Assembly: GCA_035610835.1 (NCBI GenBank)
Contig: CM069445.1
Coordinates: 81,479,786 to 81,543,785 of the forward strand
DNA length: 64,000 nt
Source: Ophiura sarsii
Lineage: Eukaryota > Echinodermata > Ophiuroidea > Amphilepidida > Ophiuridae
Direction: 5' to 3'
In this document: positions 45,701 through 51,231 of the stretch, one piece after another
How positions within the stretch are numbered: position 1 is the first letter of the stretch
How the letters are laid out: each line of letters opens with the position of its first letter
The notes under the pieces: generated by a model
The model's input: only the letters and a program-made list of their open reading frames with translations
Told to the model about the DNA's origin: nothing
The model's database searches: none
Made by a program: the position numbers and the translations under genes

Positions 45701-48448
45701 GGTAGGTTAATGCTATGTTCCCAGTGGTTTCAGTTGATATTTACTTTGGGTACGCATGATCGTTCCGTAAATCGCGGTACAAATCAACGATATTTATCTA
45801 AAATATGCATCTTTTTCAGTAATGAATGAGAATAATGACTGCTTGACAACTGTTTCCGTGAATTTGTTTTGAAATCAGAGATTTTTGTTCTAGTCTGAGG
45901 AATTGTCCTGAAGGGGCGCAGCCCATGAGGGACAATTCAGAAAGACCAGAACAACAACAACCGGGAAAATTTCATGTCACCTTGTGCTTTTAAAATAAGA
46001 ACCATTGGAATATGCAACTCAAACTTTGGAATACGACTATTTTAAGGATGATGACCCTTGATGTAGAATAAAAAAACATAAAGTTGAAAATCGGGGCAAG
46101 AATTGGAACACCTACCTGCCAAGGCTCAAGATAAGCGGGCGCTGGGCGATTTTTACCCCTCTGTCCTCTTGCCATAGTGCCCAGTAATGCTGAAAAATAA
46201 ACACAGAGTGCTGATATTTTGTCCAAACCAGCGTCCATTGATGATCGGTAAGCTTGCCTAAGACATCGAAATTCGATTTGACGATACGATTTAATAAAAA
46301 GTTAGCTCTCGGTAGACTTAAAGTAGCTCCTGGTTCTCAATAAATCCCATGATCCAGGCGCGAATTTTGAAAAAAGTAGCTCCCAGTAAAAAACTGTAAT
46401 CTTGAGCCTTGCTACCTTGAATTATAAATTTGAATTAAAACATCTAACAAGAAGTTTACTTTTATCTTTGTAGATGATATAGCTGAACCCACCAAGAACA
46501 GTGTAGTCTCTAGCCCATCAGCCAATGCTTCTATTCATGGGAATGGATCTGATGAGAGCAGACCATGTCCGGATTTTTCTCAGTACTTGTATTTCTTGTT
46601 TGCACCAACACTGATATATCGCGATAGCTATCCAATGTCTCCAAATGTATGCTGGGATGTTGTCAGAATAAACTTAGCTCAGGTAGGTGTGGATTCTGAA
46701 ATTCTCTCAAGAGTAGCACTTGTGTTAAATATATTCTTTGAGTAAATATCATAGAGATTGTTGGCCTATAAGCATGATTCAAGCAGAACCTGTGATAAGG
46801 CCAAACGAAGAAGAAAGTCCGTCTCAGAATCATTTTGCAAATAAGCTAATATATAAGTGCTGTGTGATTTAAAAAAAAAAAAGTTTTTAGAAACTAGGCT
46901 ATAAAGAGGTATGCGTTTTTTTTGCTATTTTTTGTTGTTGCTAATCCAAGCTTACAGAGAACTTTTTTTAACCTTTTTTTTAAAAATCAAAAAAAAAATC
47001 TAAAAAGAATCTAAAAAAAGAAAATCATAAAAAAAAATCTTAAAAAAAATCTAAAAAAGAAGAAGTTTTTTAGCCCTCAGCGCATAGACCTATGCGCCGT
47101 AGCTCATTTAACATACCAATGCGGGTGGCCTTCTGAGACAGACCTTCTTCTTTGTTTGGCCTGATAAGCAAAATGTAATTTATATATATCCACGCGAGGA
47201 TCGAACAAAAGGCACAAGCTGAGTAAGTAAATTGAATTAACAAAATGAAGACTCTGGCTAGCTGGCGTGAATGAAATTGACAAAGTATATGATCTTAAAC
47301 TTAGTCCCTCACGCTAAAACTGCCGGAGATTACCCACTAGACCACAGAGGCTGTGTTAACATGGGCATCAGAATGATTCTTGAGCACTGTACTTATTGAC
47401 CAACATTCATCTATGATATTTAGGCCTACTGCATGTACTGTAAAACACTTTAATTTCGCTGCTACTTTATTTCGCGAATTTGAAATGACTGCTATTTTAG
47501 CAGGCATTTTAATTCGCGAATCTGGAAATTTTACTGTGCAAAATTGTCAGTTTCGCGTGTATTCAATTTCTCGAATTCACATCCCTCGCGGAATTCAATC
47601 CCTTGGGAAATTAAGTGGTTTTACAGTAGCGACCCAACGCAAGTAATTAAGACACAATGAGGGAAATATGAATACTGTAAAACAAGCTCAAATTCGCGAA
47701 ATTATATTGCCGCGAATTGATGTGTGTGAAGATGACAGTAGTGGTAGAAATTTTAAATTCGCGAAACTAAGTTACAGCAAAACTAGTGATGATTAGCAAT
47801 TTGCGAAAAAAGTTGCCGCGAAATTAACTTGTTTTACAGTATTAAGTTATTTATATAAGTTATTTATATTATGATAATACGTATAACTTACCAACTTACC
47901 TAAGTTATGGATTATTGAAAATCACTTTAAATCCATTTAATACCTCAAATGTAGTTTAGTTCTTTTTTTTCAGGAATGTTAGTCATTGGTTGGATAAAAG
48001 ACTTTGAATGATTTTGACCTTGTTCCACATTTGTGCTCTATGTAAATTAAATTAGCGACTGTCGCATCGCATTAGCGACTGCCGCATCGCATTAGCGACT
48101 GCTGCATCGCATTAGCGACTGCCGGATTGCATTAGCGACTGCCGCATTGTTGGGTCACATATCTTTATTGGATGCTATCATGTCCTAATAAATTATTCTG
48201 AATTTCTATTTCTAATCCAGGTACTAGGATGCTTATTCTACACGTATTATGTTTTTGTGCGTTTCTGCGTACCGGTATTCCGAAATTTTGGCAAAGAAAA
48301 GTTATCATTGCAGAATATCACGCTGTGTGTGTTTGGGTGTATGTTGCCTGGAACCCTGATACTGATACTGGCGTTCTTTGCTATTCTACACTCATGGCTT
48401 AATGCCTTTGCGGAGATGCTTAGGTTTGCTGATAAACAGTTTTATAAG
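13934..48448 (+). CDS. SOAT: Sterol O-acyltransferase, copy A (multi-exon, 3' end lost in assembly gap)
   Basis: SOAT/ACAT enzymes sit in the endoplasmic reticulum membrane and join a long-chain acyl-CoA to cholesterol, making cholesteryl ester for storage. Ten exons are proposed: 13934-13991, 18693-18829, 20799-20923, 21161-21233, a tentative one split at 22277-22297/24627-24655, then 25062-25112, 27543-27650, 45346-45701, 46474-46682 and 48221-48448. All phases agree. Recognisable family blocks are [10 protein letters not shown], the first membrane helix ([20 protein letters not shown]), [41 protein letters not shown] and [13 protein letters not shown]. The last exon ends at FYK, so the DWWN part of FYxDWWN and the catalytic histidine would lie beyond the N gap. 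Odd points are an identical duplicated exon at 33890-33997, a transposon inside the tentative exon, and an 11-kb intron that is 1.5 kb in copy B. Family assignment is firm; SOAT1 versus SOAT2 cannot be decided, as invertebrates usually have a single ancestor of both. Confidence 0.9.
14411..15158. mobile_element. hAT-family transposon, 748 bp
   Basis: Ends CAGGGGTGGGCAACCT and AGGTTGCCCACCCCTG are flanked by the exact 8-bp duplication TGTTAGGC (14403-14410, 15159-15166), diagnostic of hAT. It contains two G runs (about 14630 and 14925) and two GCGAGC/GCGCGC palindromes followed by AAATTTGTC (14688-14715, 14804-14832), probably a second element nested within. No transposase. It lies in SOAT intron 1. 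Confidence 0.9.
15249..15432. repeat. Long near-perfect hairpin in SOAT intron 1
   Basis: The left arm 15249-15329 and right arm 15345-15432 are inverted repeats of about 80 bp around a 15-base loop that is itself palindromic (GACCGGAGGTC). The right side (15434-15465, TATAACGCATGAAAATATTT) is inverted again at 16364-16395, suggesting a larger foldback element of about 1.2 kb. Confidence 0.8.
15466..16219. other. Intronic spacer
   Basis: No conserved exon is seen. A loose GGGTGAAAAA / TTTCACCC pairing occurs near 15785-15935. The rest is unassigned. Confidence 0.4.
16221..16298 (+). repeat. 39-bp tandem duplication
   Basis: CCAGGTCCAAAAGCYCCCAT followed by CAAAATGTACTATTGACCG occurs twice head to tail with one mismatch. 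The short frames here repeat [13 protein letters not shown] only because of this duplication. Confidence 0.9.
16884..17337. mobile_element. Foldback MITE, left end truncated (copy A)
   Basis: ACCAATAAAACTTAGTTAGA at 16884 is inverted at about 17256-17275, with arms of about 190 bp (block CATGACTTCATGGCTGAATG). The outer 65 bp of the left inverted repeat are missing here but present in the copy-B counterpart (51232-51965). Similarity between the A and B regions begins at this truncation point. Confidence 0.75.
17338..18205. other. SOAT intron 1 sequence shared with copy B
   Basis: Aligns base for base with 51966-52819 apart from small indels. No repeat ends or exons are recognised. Confidence 0.7.
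18214..18519. mobile_element. hAT-family MITE, 306 bp, copy A only
   Basis: Ends CAGTGGTTCTCAACCTT and AAGGTTGAGAACCCCTG are flanked by the exact 8-bp duplication TTTTAAGA (18206-18213, 18520-18527). Copy B carries a different hAT element two bases away. Confidence 0.92.
18693..18829 (+). CDS. SOAT: SOAT copy A exon 2
   Basis: Acceptor TTTCAG|CAGATGG, donor CAG|GTGAGG. Encodes (A)DGVETADEV...LRLRHAAQ, the hydrophilic N-terminal region. Starts by completing a codon with two bases and ends in phase 0. It differs from copy B by one residue (Ile here, Met in B, in NDxDKD). Confidence 0.8.
19286..19340 (+). repeat. (ATT)n microsatellite
   Basis: About 18 uninterrupted ATT triplets. The copy-B counterpart (54083-54126) is shorter. 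Confidence 0.95.
20093..20699. mobile_element. Kolobok/T2-like foldback MITE (family copy 2) with nested element
   Basis: Ends AGGCATATTATGTGATC and GATCACATAATATACCT, with TTAA at 20089-20092 and 20700-20703. Interrupted by the element 20197-20426. Present in both SOAT copies (B: 54880-55486), so it was inserted before A and B separated. Confidence 0.88.
20197..20426. mobile_element. Tc1/mariner-like MITE nested in the Kolobok-like MITE
   Basis: Ends CACTAAGCCAAAAAAGAAAC and GTTTCTTTTTTGGCTCAGTG are flanked by TA (20195-20196, 20427-20428). The right end carries an extra partial copy of TATAAGTTTCTTTTTT. Removing it restores the MITE as seen at 12012. Also present in copy B (about 54984-55213). 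Confidence 0.82.
20799..20923 (+). CDS. SOAT: SOAT copy A exon 3
   Basis: Acceptor TATCCAG|ACAGTACGG, donor AAGAAGGG|GTAAGC. Encodes [20 protein letters not shown] and then [14 protein letters not shown]...KPKK plus two bases. This amphipathic stretch matches the cytosolic helix region before the first membrane span in SOAT proteins. Confidence 0.85.
21161..21233 (+). CDS. SOAT: SOAT copy A exon 4
   Basis: Acceptor GTCCAG|CATTC completes a glycine codon left by exon 3; donor CCCAA|GTAAAA. Encodes [20 protein letters not shown] followed by VESQ, a variable hydrophilic linker. The nearer acceptor TGTGCAG|TCC would hit a stop, so the downstream AG was chosen. The donor is weak. Confidence 0.6.
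21570..21918. mobile_element. PIF/Harbinger-like MITE, copy A only
   Basis: Ends GGGAGTGTTCATAAATAC and GTATTTATGAACACTCCC, with TAA on both sides (21567-21569, 21919-21921). The copy-B counterpart (about 56352-56360) reads GCTAACATTTCC with a single TAA and no insert: an exact empty site. The interior is a string of long C or G runs alternating with TTTTTTGGACCCCCCC-like units. Confidence 0.92.
22277..24655 (+). CDS. SOAT: Tentative SOAT exon 5, split by a transposon in copy A
   Basis: In copy B, 56713-56762 sits after a good pyrimidine tract and acceptor (TTTTTCACAG) and before CG|GTATTG. It is 50 bases long and translates [16 protein letters not shown] plus two bases, exactly the phase needed to join exon 4 (phase 0) to the next exon (needs two bases). 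Without it, exons 4 and 6 are out of frame. In copy A the same bases are cut after GCATGT (22277-22297 then 24627-24655) by the 2325-bp element. The donor is weak, so the exon is inferred from frame rather than from similarity. Confidence 0.35.
22298..24622. mobile_element. 2.3-kb DNA transposon with GATGCTACATGGACACC iterons, copy A only
   Basis: Ends GGCTCATTCCATGAAGTTGG and CCAACTTCATGGAATGAGCC are perfect 20-bp inverted repeats, flanked by ATGT (22294-22297, 24623-24626). Copy B has the uninterrupted site GCATGTACAAA. The motif GATGCTACATGGACACC, or parts of it, occurs in both orientations near 22490, 23248, 23437, 23615, 23800, 23815, 23993, 24178 and 24215. No transposase frame. The 4-bp target and termini do not let me name a superfamily. 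Confidence 0.88.
25062..25112 (+). CDS. SOAT: SOAT copy A exon 6
   Basis: Acceptor TTCTAG|GCACAATCC, donor TTAAC|GTAAGT. Encodes (x)[16 protein letters not shown] plus two bases. The [10 protein letters not shown] block is strongly conserved in SOAT just before the first membrane helix. Confidence 0.93.
25292..25336. repeat. Single end related to the 4965-5224 MITE
   Basis: AGTCACTGTCTTGTGATGGC followed by CAAATAGACTATA resembles the right end of the MITE at 4965-5224. The same sequence in copy B lies at about 57402-57445. No partner end was found nearby. Confidence 0.5.
25386..25790. mobile_element. PIF/Harbinger-like MITE, copy A only (unit 1)
   Basis: Ends GGCC + A run + TTGTTATATTGGCGTAAC, inverted as GTTACGCCAATATAACAA + T run + GGCC, with TAA at 25383-25385 and 25791-25793. 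Copy B reads CTCTAATGCAGG with no insert. The second copy within the tandem duplication is at 31733-32137. Confidence 0.9.
26624..27010. mobile_element. G-rich-ended MITE, copy A only (unit 1)
   Basis: The left end is a G run + CACTCAACTTTTTTTTTGGG + TAGGGGTGTGCCGC. The right end is its imperfect inverse (GCGCGGCACATACCTATACC ... GTGACCCCCCC). GGGTCTTAGGAACTGA-like units are repeated inside. Copy B lacks it. Second copy at 32971-33357. Confidence 0.6.
27543..27650 (+). CDS. SOAT: SOAT copy A exon 7 (first membrane helix), unit 1
   Basis: Acceptor TTTGCAG|ACAGCTG, donor GGAAG|GTTTGT. 108 bases encoding [20 protein letters not shown] then [15 protein letters not shown]. It carries the first predicted transmembrane helix, matching the TIYHMF...LVVDYI region of vertebrate SOAT. 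The length is a multiple of three and it begins and ends in the same phase, so its duplicate at 33890-33997 can be spliced in without a frameshift. Confidence 0.95.
28114..28387. mobile_element. piggyBac-like MITE with tRNA-like core, copy A only (unit 1)
   Basis: Ends CCCTAACC... and ...GGGTTAGGG, with TTAA at 28110-28113 and 28388-28391. Copy B (about 59545) has a single TTAA and no insert. CCC/GGG ends plus TTAA fit piggyBac. The second copy lies at 34461-34734. Confidence 0.85.
28191..28255 (-). pseudogene. tRNA-like sequence (Ser-CGA-like) inside the MITE
   Basis: On the minus strand it reads GGCCGTGGCTTAGTGTTAGG (A-box-like) then an anticodon-loop-like CTCGAGA and a B-box-like GGATCGAATCC. 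The arms pair poorly. It is probably a tRNA-derived segment rather than a working tRNA gene. An identical one lies at 34538-34602. Confidence 0.4.
28687..29782. mobile_element. TTAA-flanked transposon (same family as 756-1854), copy A only
   Basis: Ends GGGCAGTGTCAACCC and GGGTTGACACTTCCC, with TTAA at 28683-28686 and 29783-29786. High similarity to 756-1854 in reverse. The frames here (28726-28932 and 29327-29515) match those inside 756-1854 and are shared repeat sequence. The unit-2 copy is at 35034-36129. Confidence 0.85.
29787..30467. mobile_element. Perfect-palindrome TTAA element, copy A only
   Basis: Ends GGGGGCTGTCAAGTGTCG and CGACACTTGACAGCCCCC, with TTAA at 29783-29786 (shared with the neighbour element) and 30468-30471. 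The two 340-bp halves are almost exact inverse copies with virtually no spacer. In unit 2 the same element (36134-36630) has lost 184 bp of the right half. Confidence 0.93.
31044..31696. mobile_element. Truncated left end of the 7.9-kb TTAA element
   Basis: TTAA (31044-31047) and AGGGGCGTGTACATCTC mark the same left end as at 37211. The tandem duplication breakpoint cuts the element off at about 650 bp. The opposed frames at 30863-31256 overlap this end and are not genes. Confidence 0.9.
31437..31508 (+). pseudogene. tRNA-like sequence, anticodon CAT, in the transposon end (unit 1)
   Basis: A box TTAGCTCAGTCGGCAAAGCG, anticodon loop TTCATAA (CAT, Met), exact B box GGTTCGAATCC, and a T6 run at about 31512 as a pol III stop. 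The anticodon and T stems are badly paired, so this is a tRNA-derived relic or a captured pol III promoter. Repeated at 37600-37671, with an inverted relative at 44711-44778. Confidence 0.5.
31733..32137. mobile_element. PIF/Harbinger-like MITE (unit 2)
   Basis: Identical copy of 25386-25790, carried along by the tandem duplication. Confidence 0.9.
32971..33357. mobile_element. G-rich-ended MITE (unit 2)
   Basis: Duplicate of 26624-27010. Confidence 0.6.
33890..33997 (+). CDS. SOAT: SOAT copy A exon 7 duplicate (unit 2)
   Basis: Identical to 27543-27650, including acceptor TTTGCAG and donor GTTTGT. If both were spliced in, the join would read TG-R-QLLV, in frame, and the protein would carry two copies of membrane helix 1. 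Mutually exclusive use or skipping is also possible. Confidence 0.85.
34461..34734. mobile_element. piggyBac-like MITE (unit 2)
   Basis: Duplicate of 28114-28387, including the minus-strand tRNA-like core. Confidence 0.85.
35034..36129. mobile_element. TTAA-flanked transposon (unit 2)
   Basis: Duplicate of 28687-29782. Confidence 0.85.
36134..36630. mobile_element. Palindrome TTAA element with 184-bp internal loss (unit 2)
   Basis: Compared with 29787-30467, bases are lost between two occurrences of a TTTTTG-like sequence, so the right arm is shortened while both ends survive. Loss at a hairpin is typical of replication slippage, or of an assembly collapse. Confidence 0.88.
37600..37671 (+). 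pseudogene. tRNA-like sequence, anticodon CAT, in the left inverted repeat
   Basis: Same sequence as 31437-31508. Internal A and B boxes are intact and the stems degraded. Confidence 0.5.
38094..39328. mobile_element. hAT-like element nested in the Kolobok-like inverted repeat
   Basis: Ends CAGTGGCGAACCCAG and CTGGGTACGCCACTG. The flanking TACCGTGCT / CTGAGTGCT form an imperfect 8-9-bp duplication. Removing it rejoins the left inverted repeat so that it pairs with 44260-44330. It holds a tRNA-like sequence (38568-38648) and C runs near 39272, but no transposase. Confidence 0.7.
38568..38648 (+). tRNA. tRNA-Ser-like gene or pseudogene with anticodon AGT
   Basis: GTAGTTATGGCCGAGCGGTT is close to the 5' half of animal tRNA-Ser. 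The anticodon loop CTAGTAA gives AGT (reads Thr ACU) where tRNA-Ser would have AGA. A long variable arm (AGATTCTCCCCTC), B box GGTTCGAATCC and a T7 terminator at about 38651 follow. Six of seven acceptor pairs form; the T stem is weak. It lies inside a nested transposon, so a pseudogene is likelier than a working tRNA. Confidence 0.5.
39712..41084. mobile_element. DNA transposon with GTTGCGGAATGAC iterons, nested
   Basis: Ends GGGCAATTCCA and TGGAATTGCCC are flanked by ATATAT on both sides (ambiguous in AT-rich DNA). The motif TTGCGGAATGAC occurs about nine times in both orientations: 39728, 39905, 40107, 40120, 40523, 40537, 40549 and 40704 among them. No transposase frame. It lies inside the 7.9-kb element. 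Confidence 0.75.
41866..42062 (+). repeat. Direct repeat of ~34 bp, 161 bp apart
   Basis: ATAGCAAAACAGCTAAGAAC followed by TATGTTT(T)ATTCTC occurs at about 41867 and 42028. Confidence 0.85.
42288..42428. mobile_element. Small foldback MITE
   Basis: CAATGATCGTGGGTCCACTT at 42289 is inverted as GGACCCACGACCATCG near 42411-42426. The inner arms GACACTCATCC / GGATGATTGTC also pair. About 140 bp. Confidence 0.65.
42901..43125. mobile_element. CACTTTCCACGCGGC-family MITE
   Basis: Ends AACTTTCCACGCGGC and GCCGCGTGGAAAGTG, with TTAA at 42897-42900 and 43126-43129. Related to 59747-59950 and the single end at 9336. The opposed frames 42751-43039 and 43019-43252 overlap it and are not genes. Confidence 0.75.
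43290..43318. repeat. Lone mariner-like end
   Basis: ATTTTGGGACAGCCTGTATA resembles a Tc1/mariner terminal repeat. No partner end was found. Confidence 0.4.
43905..44165. mobile_element. Short inverted-repeat element with CAGGCCCGTAAGA ends
   Basis: CAGGCCCGTAAGA + G run at the left; C run + CTTTGAAAAAAGTGTCTTAC + GGCCCTG at the right. TAGTC abuts both ends, giving a possible 5-bp duplication. The CGCGCGCTATGCGCGCATTTG motif inside resembles those at 14688 and 14804. Confidence 0.55.
44711..44778 (-). pseudogene. tRNA-like sequence, anticodon CAC, in the right inverted repeat
   Basis: On the minus strand: TTAGCTCAAATGGTAGAGCG (A box), anticodon-loop-like TTCACAA, then GGTTCGAATC (B box). 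It is the counterpart of 37600-37671 with the anticodon position changed (CAC in place of CAT). Confidence 0.5.
45346..45701 (+). CDS. SOAT: SOAT copy A exon 8
   Basis: Acceptor TTTTCCAG|GTTTAAAT, donor GATACAG|GTAGGT. 118 codons beginning [20 protein letters not shown]. It carries two or more membrane helices (one near [17 protein letters not shown], one [20 protein letters not shown]), the conserved LPPAS and [20 protein letters not shown] blocks. These match the SOAT core closely. Identical at protein level to copy B. Confidence 0.97.
45960..46105 (+). repeat. Partial copy of the 2326-2687 MITE family
   Basis: CTTGTGCTTTTAAAATAAGA onward matches the reverse strand of 2396-2470. In copy B the same stretch is longer (about 61790-62096). 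Copy A has lost about 690 bp between ACCG (about 45963) and GGAAAA. Confidence 0.65.
46120..46411. mobile_element. hAT-like MITE, copy A only
   Basis: Ends CAAGGCTCAAGAT and ATCTTGAGCCTTG, flanked by CTACCTGC / CTACCTTG, an 8-bp duplication with two changes. Absent at the equivalent place in copy B. The 82-codon minus frame at 45990-46238 overlaps it and is not a gene. Confidence 0.75.
46474..46682 (+). CDS. SOAT: SOAT copy A exon 9
   Basis: Acceptor CTTTGTAG|ATGATAT, donor GCTCAG|GTAGGT. Encodes a variable loop ([12 protein letters not shown]...[13 protein letters not shown]) followed by the highly conserved [19 protein letters not shown] and [13 protein letters not shown]. Compared with copy B, the loop is three residues longer ([10 protein letters not shown] here, GDNGSES in B) and has PTKN where B has PIKN. 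Confidence 0.97.
46799..47161. mobile_element. MITE with GGCCAAACRAAGAAGAA ends
   Basis: Ends GGCCAAACGAAGAAGAAAG and CTTCTTCTTTGTTTGGCC are flanked by TGATAA on both sides (46793-46798, 47162-47167). The interior holds A/T runs and a GCGCATAGACCTATGCGC palindrome. The same insertion is in copy B (about 62505-62825). Confidence 0.7.
47200..47355 (-). repeat. Possible tRNA-derived SINE remnant
   Basis: On the minus strand GCCTCTGTGGTCTAGTGGGT is an A-box-like tRNA head, and GTTCGATCCTCG about 130 bases on is B-box-like. The spacing is too long for a tRNA, so this is either an interrupted SINE or chance. Shared with copy B. Confidence 0.35.
47440..47850. repeat. Inverted array of TTCGCGAAT-containing sequence
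   Basis: CTGTAAAACACTTTAATTTC at 47440 is mirrored by GAAATTAACTTGTTTTACAG at 47820-47839, and a middle pair CAAGGGATTGAATTCCGCGA-like / TCAAATTCGCGAAA repeats TTCGCGAA-type palindromes at least eight times. This is probably a foldback element with TACTGTAAAACA ends. Shared with copy B (63420-63825). The 47380-47646 frame is made of it. Confidence 0.6.
48048..48147 (+). repeat. 20-bp minisatellite, five copies
   Basis: ATTAGCGACTGCCGCATCGC repeats about five times with one or two changes per unit, in the intron before exon 10. Confidence 0.93.
48221..48448 (+). CDS. SOAT: SOAT copy A exon 10
   Basis: Acceptor TAATCCAG|GTACTAGG, donor TATAAG|GTGAGA. 76 codons: [20 protein letters not shown], then a membrane helix near [13 protein letters not shown] and the conserved [20 protein letters not shown]. 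It stops exactly inside FYxDWWN. The next exon would carry DWWN and then the catalytic histidine. No further SOAT exon is found before or after the N gap. Confidence 0.96.
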
Positions 48449-48486
48449 GTGAGAAATGTAAGGTTAATTGGGCTTAGAAAAAGAAG

Positions 48487-48586
48487 NNNNNNNNNNNNNN
48501 NNNNNNNNNNNNNNNNNNNNNNNNNNNNNNNNNNNNNNNNNNNNNNNNNNNNNNNNNNNNNNNNNNNNNNNNNNNNNNNNNNNNNN
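48487..48586. other. Assembly gap, 100 N
   Basis: Exactly 100 N, the usual placeholder for a gap of unknown size. It separates SOAT copy A from the satellite and copy B. Frames that run through the N block are artefacts. Confidence 0.99.
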
Positions 48587-49527
48587 TTTAGAGGGGATGA
48601 GGGATCATTTGAATCCATTTTGGCGCCAAAATTCCAAGGGTCTTAGGTTAGTAGTTGAGAGGGGGGTAAACTACTAACCTAAGACCCCCTCTGAAATGTC
48701 CTTAAAATCAGTTTTAAATACACGAGGATAGTGGATAAGTTGTTTAGAGGGGATGAGGGATCATTTGAATCCATTTTGGCGCCAAAATTCCAAGGGTCTT
48801 AGGTTAGTAGTTTAGAGGGGGGTAAACTACTAACCTAAGACCCCCTCTCAAATGTCCTAAAATCAGTTTTAAATACACGAGGATGGATAGGTTGTTTAGA
48901 GGATATGAGGGGTCATTTGAATCCATTTTGGCGCCAAAATTCCAAGGGTCTTAGGTTAGTAGTTGAGAGGGGGGTAAACTACTAACCTAAGACTCCCTCT
49001 GAAATGTCCTAAAAATCAGTTTTAAATACACGAGGATAGTGGATAAGTTGTTTAGAGGGGATGAGAATTCATTTGAATCCATTTTGGCGCCAAAATTCCA
49101 AGGGTCTTAGGTTAGTAGTTTTGGCGCCAAAATGGATTCAAATGATCCGTCATCCTCTCCAAACAACTTATCAACTATCCTCGTGTATATAAAAGTGATT
49201 TTTGGGACATTTGGGAGGGGGTCTTAGGTTAGTAGTTTACCCCCTCTCAACTACTAACCTAAGACCCTTGGATTTTTGGCGCCAAAATGGATTCAAATGA
49301 TCCGTCATCCTCTCCAAACAACTTATCAACTATCCTCGTGTATATAAAAGTGATTTTTAGGACATTTGGGAGGGGGTCTTAGGTTAGTAGTTTACCCCCC
49401 TCTCAACTACTAACCTAAGACCCCTGGATTTCTGGCGCCAAAATGGATTCAAATGATCCGTCATCCTCTCTAAACAACTTATCAACTATCCTCGTGTCTA
49501 TAAAACTGATTTTTAGGACATTTGACA
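48587..49527. repeat. 155-bp satellite, head-to-head array
   Basis: Four plus-orientation units start at 48587, 48743, 48895 and 49051 (spacing 152-156). From about 49120 three units run in reverse (landmark TCCGTCAT at 49147, 49301, 49457). The switch point is the palindrome TTGGCGCCAAAA. Each unit also contains its own hairpin (GGGTCTTAGGTTAGTAGTT / AACTACTAACCTAAGACCC). The N gap cuts the left side, so the full array may be longer. Confidence 0.93.
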
Positions 49528-49622
49528 GGGGGTCTTAGGTTTTGGGTCTTAGTTTTTGGGTCTTAGGTTTTGGGTCTTATGTTTTGGGTCTTAGGTCTTA
49601 GGTCTTAGGTCTTAGGTTAGTA
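49528..49622 (+). repeat. Degenerate GGTCTTA short tandem repeat
   Basis: GGGTCTTAGGTTTT and GGTCTTA units repeat about nine times, apparently grown from the GGTCTTAGGTTAGTAG part of the satellite unit. Confidence 0.85.
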
Positions 49623-49639
49623 GACACCCCGAGTATCTA

Positions 49640-51066
49640 GGGGAATTACCAACAACTCCGTTTATGGTCTAATATTTTTTTTAAAATAATTTAGCTTGGA
49701 AACAAAAAAAGTTTCACCTTCTAGAGAATGAGCTATTTGATCAGTATTTGTGCATTATCAAACAATATACATTTTACTATCACCAGTTAAATGTTGAACT
49801 CAATTATTATGGTTATTAAATTTTGTTTGATTAATTTAAGGGTTGGATGCATATGTAAAACATTGATTGCTGAGTACTGACAAAGCAAGATATAAAGTAC
49901 GGTACAATTCATGAAAATGCACAAAGAGGGTATAATAGGAACACAGAAAAGGTGATAAAGGCAAATAAACACCCCTCTTATATAATGGAATGCTCTTAAT
50001 TTGACTATAAGTTTTAGTCTGCTCATTAACAATGCTCAGATTAAAGAATGAATACTGAATATGACTAATTATATGTTCTATTTTGTACAATTACCAAGCT
50101 TTATTAAAATGCGTCAAATGTATAACCATTATTGGACATACACCCCTACGTAATAATGGTATCAACCTTGTATGGTCATGTGTTTGAGCCAGCATATAAT
50201 AAGCATACCCATGTGTATTCATATGGTTCAAGTAAAAACAACTTGTGTATTATTCGGTGCCACATTAAAGTTTAAAATGCTATGTAAATTGTGAATTCCC
50301 TATAAAAATAATGGAATAACCCTCTTTTAAGAGGGTTAAACCATTTAAAATGGTTACACGAGTGAGCCGGTCAAATGATGAGTTTATTGGACTGAGTGGG
50401 AAACTAAATGGGGAACAATTTGTTTGACAATGGTTCAAAACAAGTCAATATGGAAGGGGAAATGGGCATCAAATACATTATAATATTTGCTGAAAATACA
50501 AAAGTGTACCTTCATTAATGTCATGTGATCAAAATACTCATCATGGCACCATTATTTGAAATGCATTTTTAAAAACAATAATAATAGGGTAGTACATGGC
50601 GCAAATATTAAAAAAATTAAAAGATATGAACATTGTTTGTTTTTTAAATGAAAACGGTGAAAAATCACACTTTTGAGATATTTCTAAAACCATGAAAAGT
50701 AGCACCACCCCTATTCTTCATAATGGAACATTCCAAAATATTTTTTAGCTGTTTTGTGTATTTTTGAATAGTAGAAAGATGTCACATCAGATGTACGAAA
50801 AGAGAAAGTGATTAAAGGTACCTTCATTGTTATAAACATAGCAACAAATGTCTCCTAAATTCATTATTATCAAGTTTTCAACGGGGCTATTTTAGCCTCG
50901 TTTTGAGGGGCTAGTATATCTCCCTAAGGGGGGTACCTGAGAATTTTTCATACTGATATTCATGAATGCTTTGAGGAACACAACAAAACTTCATAGTATG
51001 AGTTAAAAATGCTGACCCCTCTTTTCCTGGATTTTGCAATACTGCATGGTTTTCTCAGAATGTCTG
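49640..51066. other. No recognised feature
   Basis: AT-rich unique-looking sequence with no recognised exon. A short palindrome lies at 50320-50352 (ACCCTCTTTTAAGAGGGTTA). The two overlapping minus frames at 49787-50090 have no recognisable domain. Confidence 0.45.
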
Positions 51067-51211
51067 TGTTAAGAACCGTATCGCCCTGTAACTTGGAATG
51101 TATGCATGATTTATGATCAGAAATGTAAATCTGCAAGAAAATCTGCTTTCTATTTTTTTTTTGATGTTGAGGGCGTTCCCTGGAAAGATCACATAATATA
51201 GGCCTACCTTT
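51067..51211. mobile_element. Right half of the Kolobok/T2-like foldback MITE
   Basis: Matches 12240-12389, ending GATCACATAATATAGGCCTA then CCTTTAA. The left arm is missing. Confidence 0.8.
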
Positions 51212-51231
51212 AATTGCTAAAATTATCTAAG

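Noticed and set aside
48257..48677. Frames running through the N gap
   Set aside because: Residues across the Ns are undefined; only 48221-48448 is a supported exon.
49528..49622. GGTCTTAGG repeats as an internal telomere
   Set aside because: The unit is not TTAGGG and appears to have grown out of the adjacent satellite sequence.
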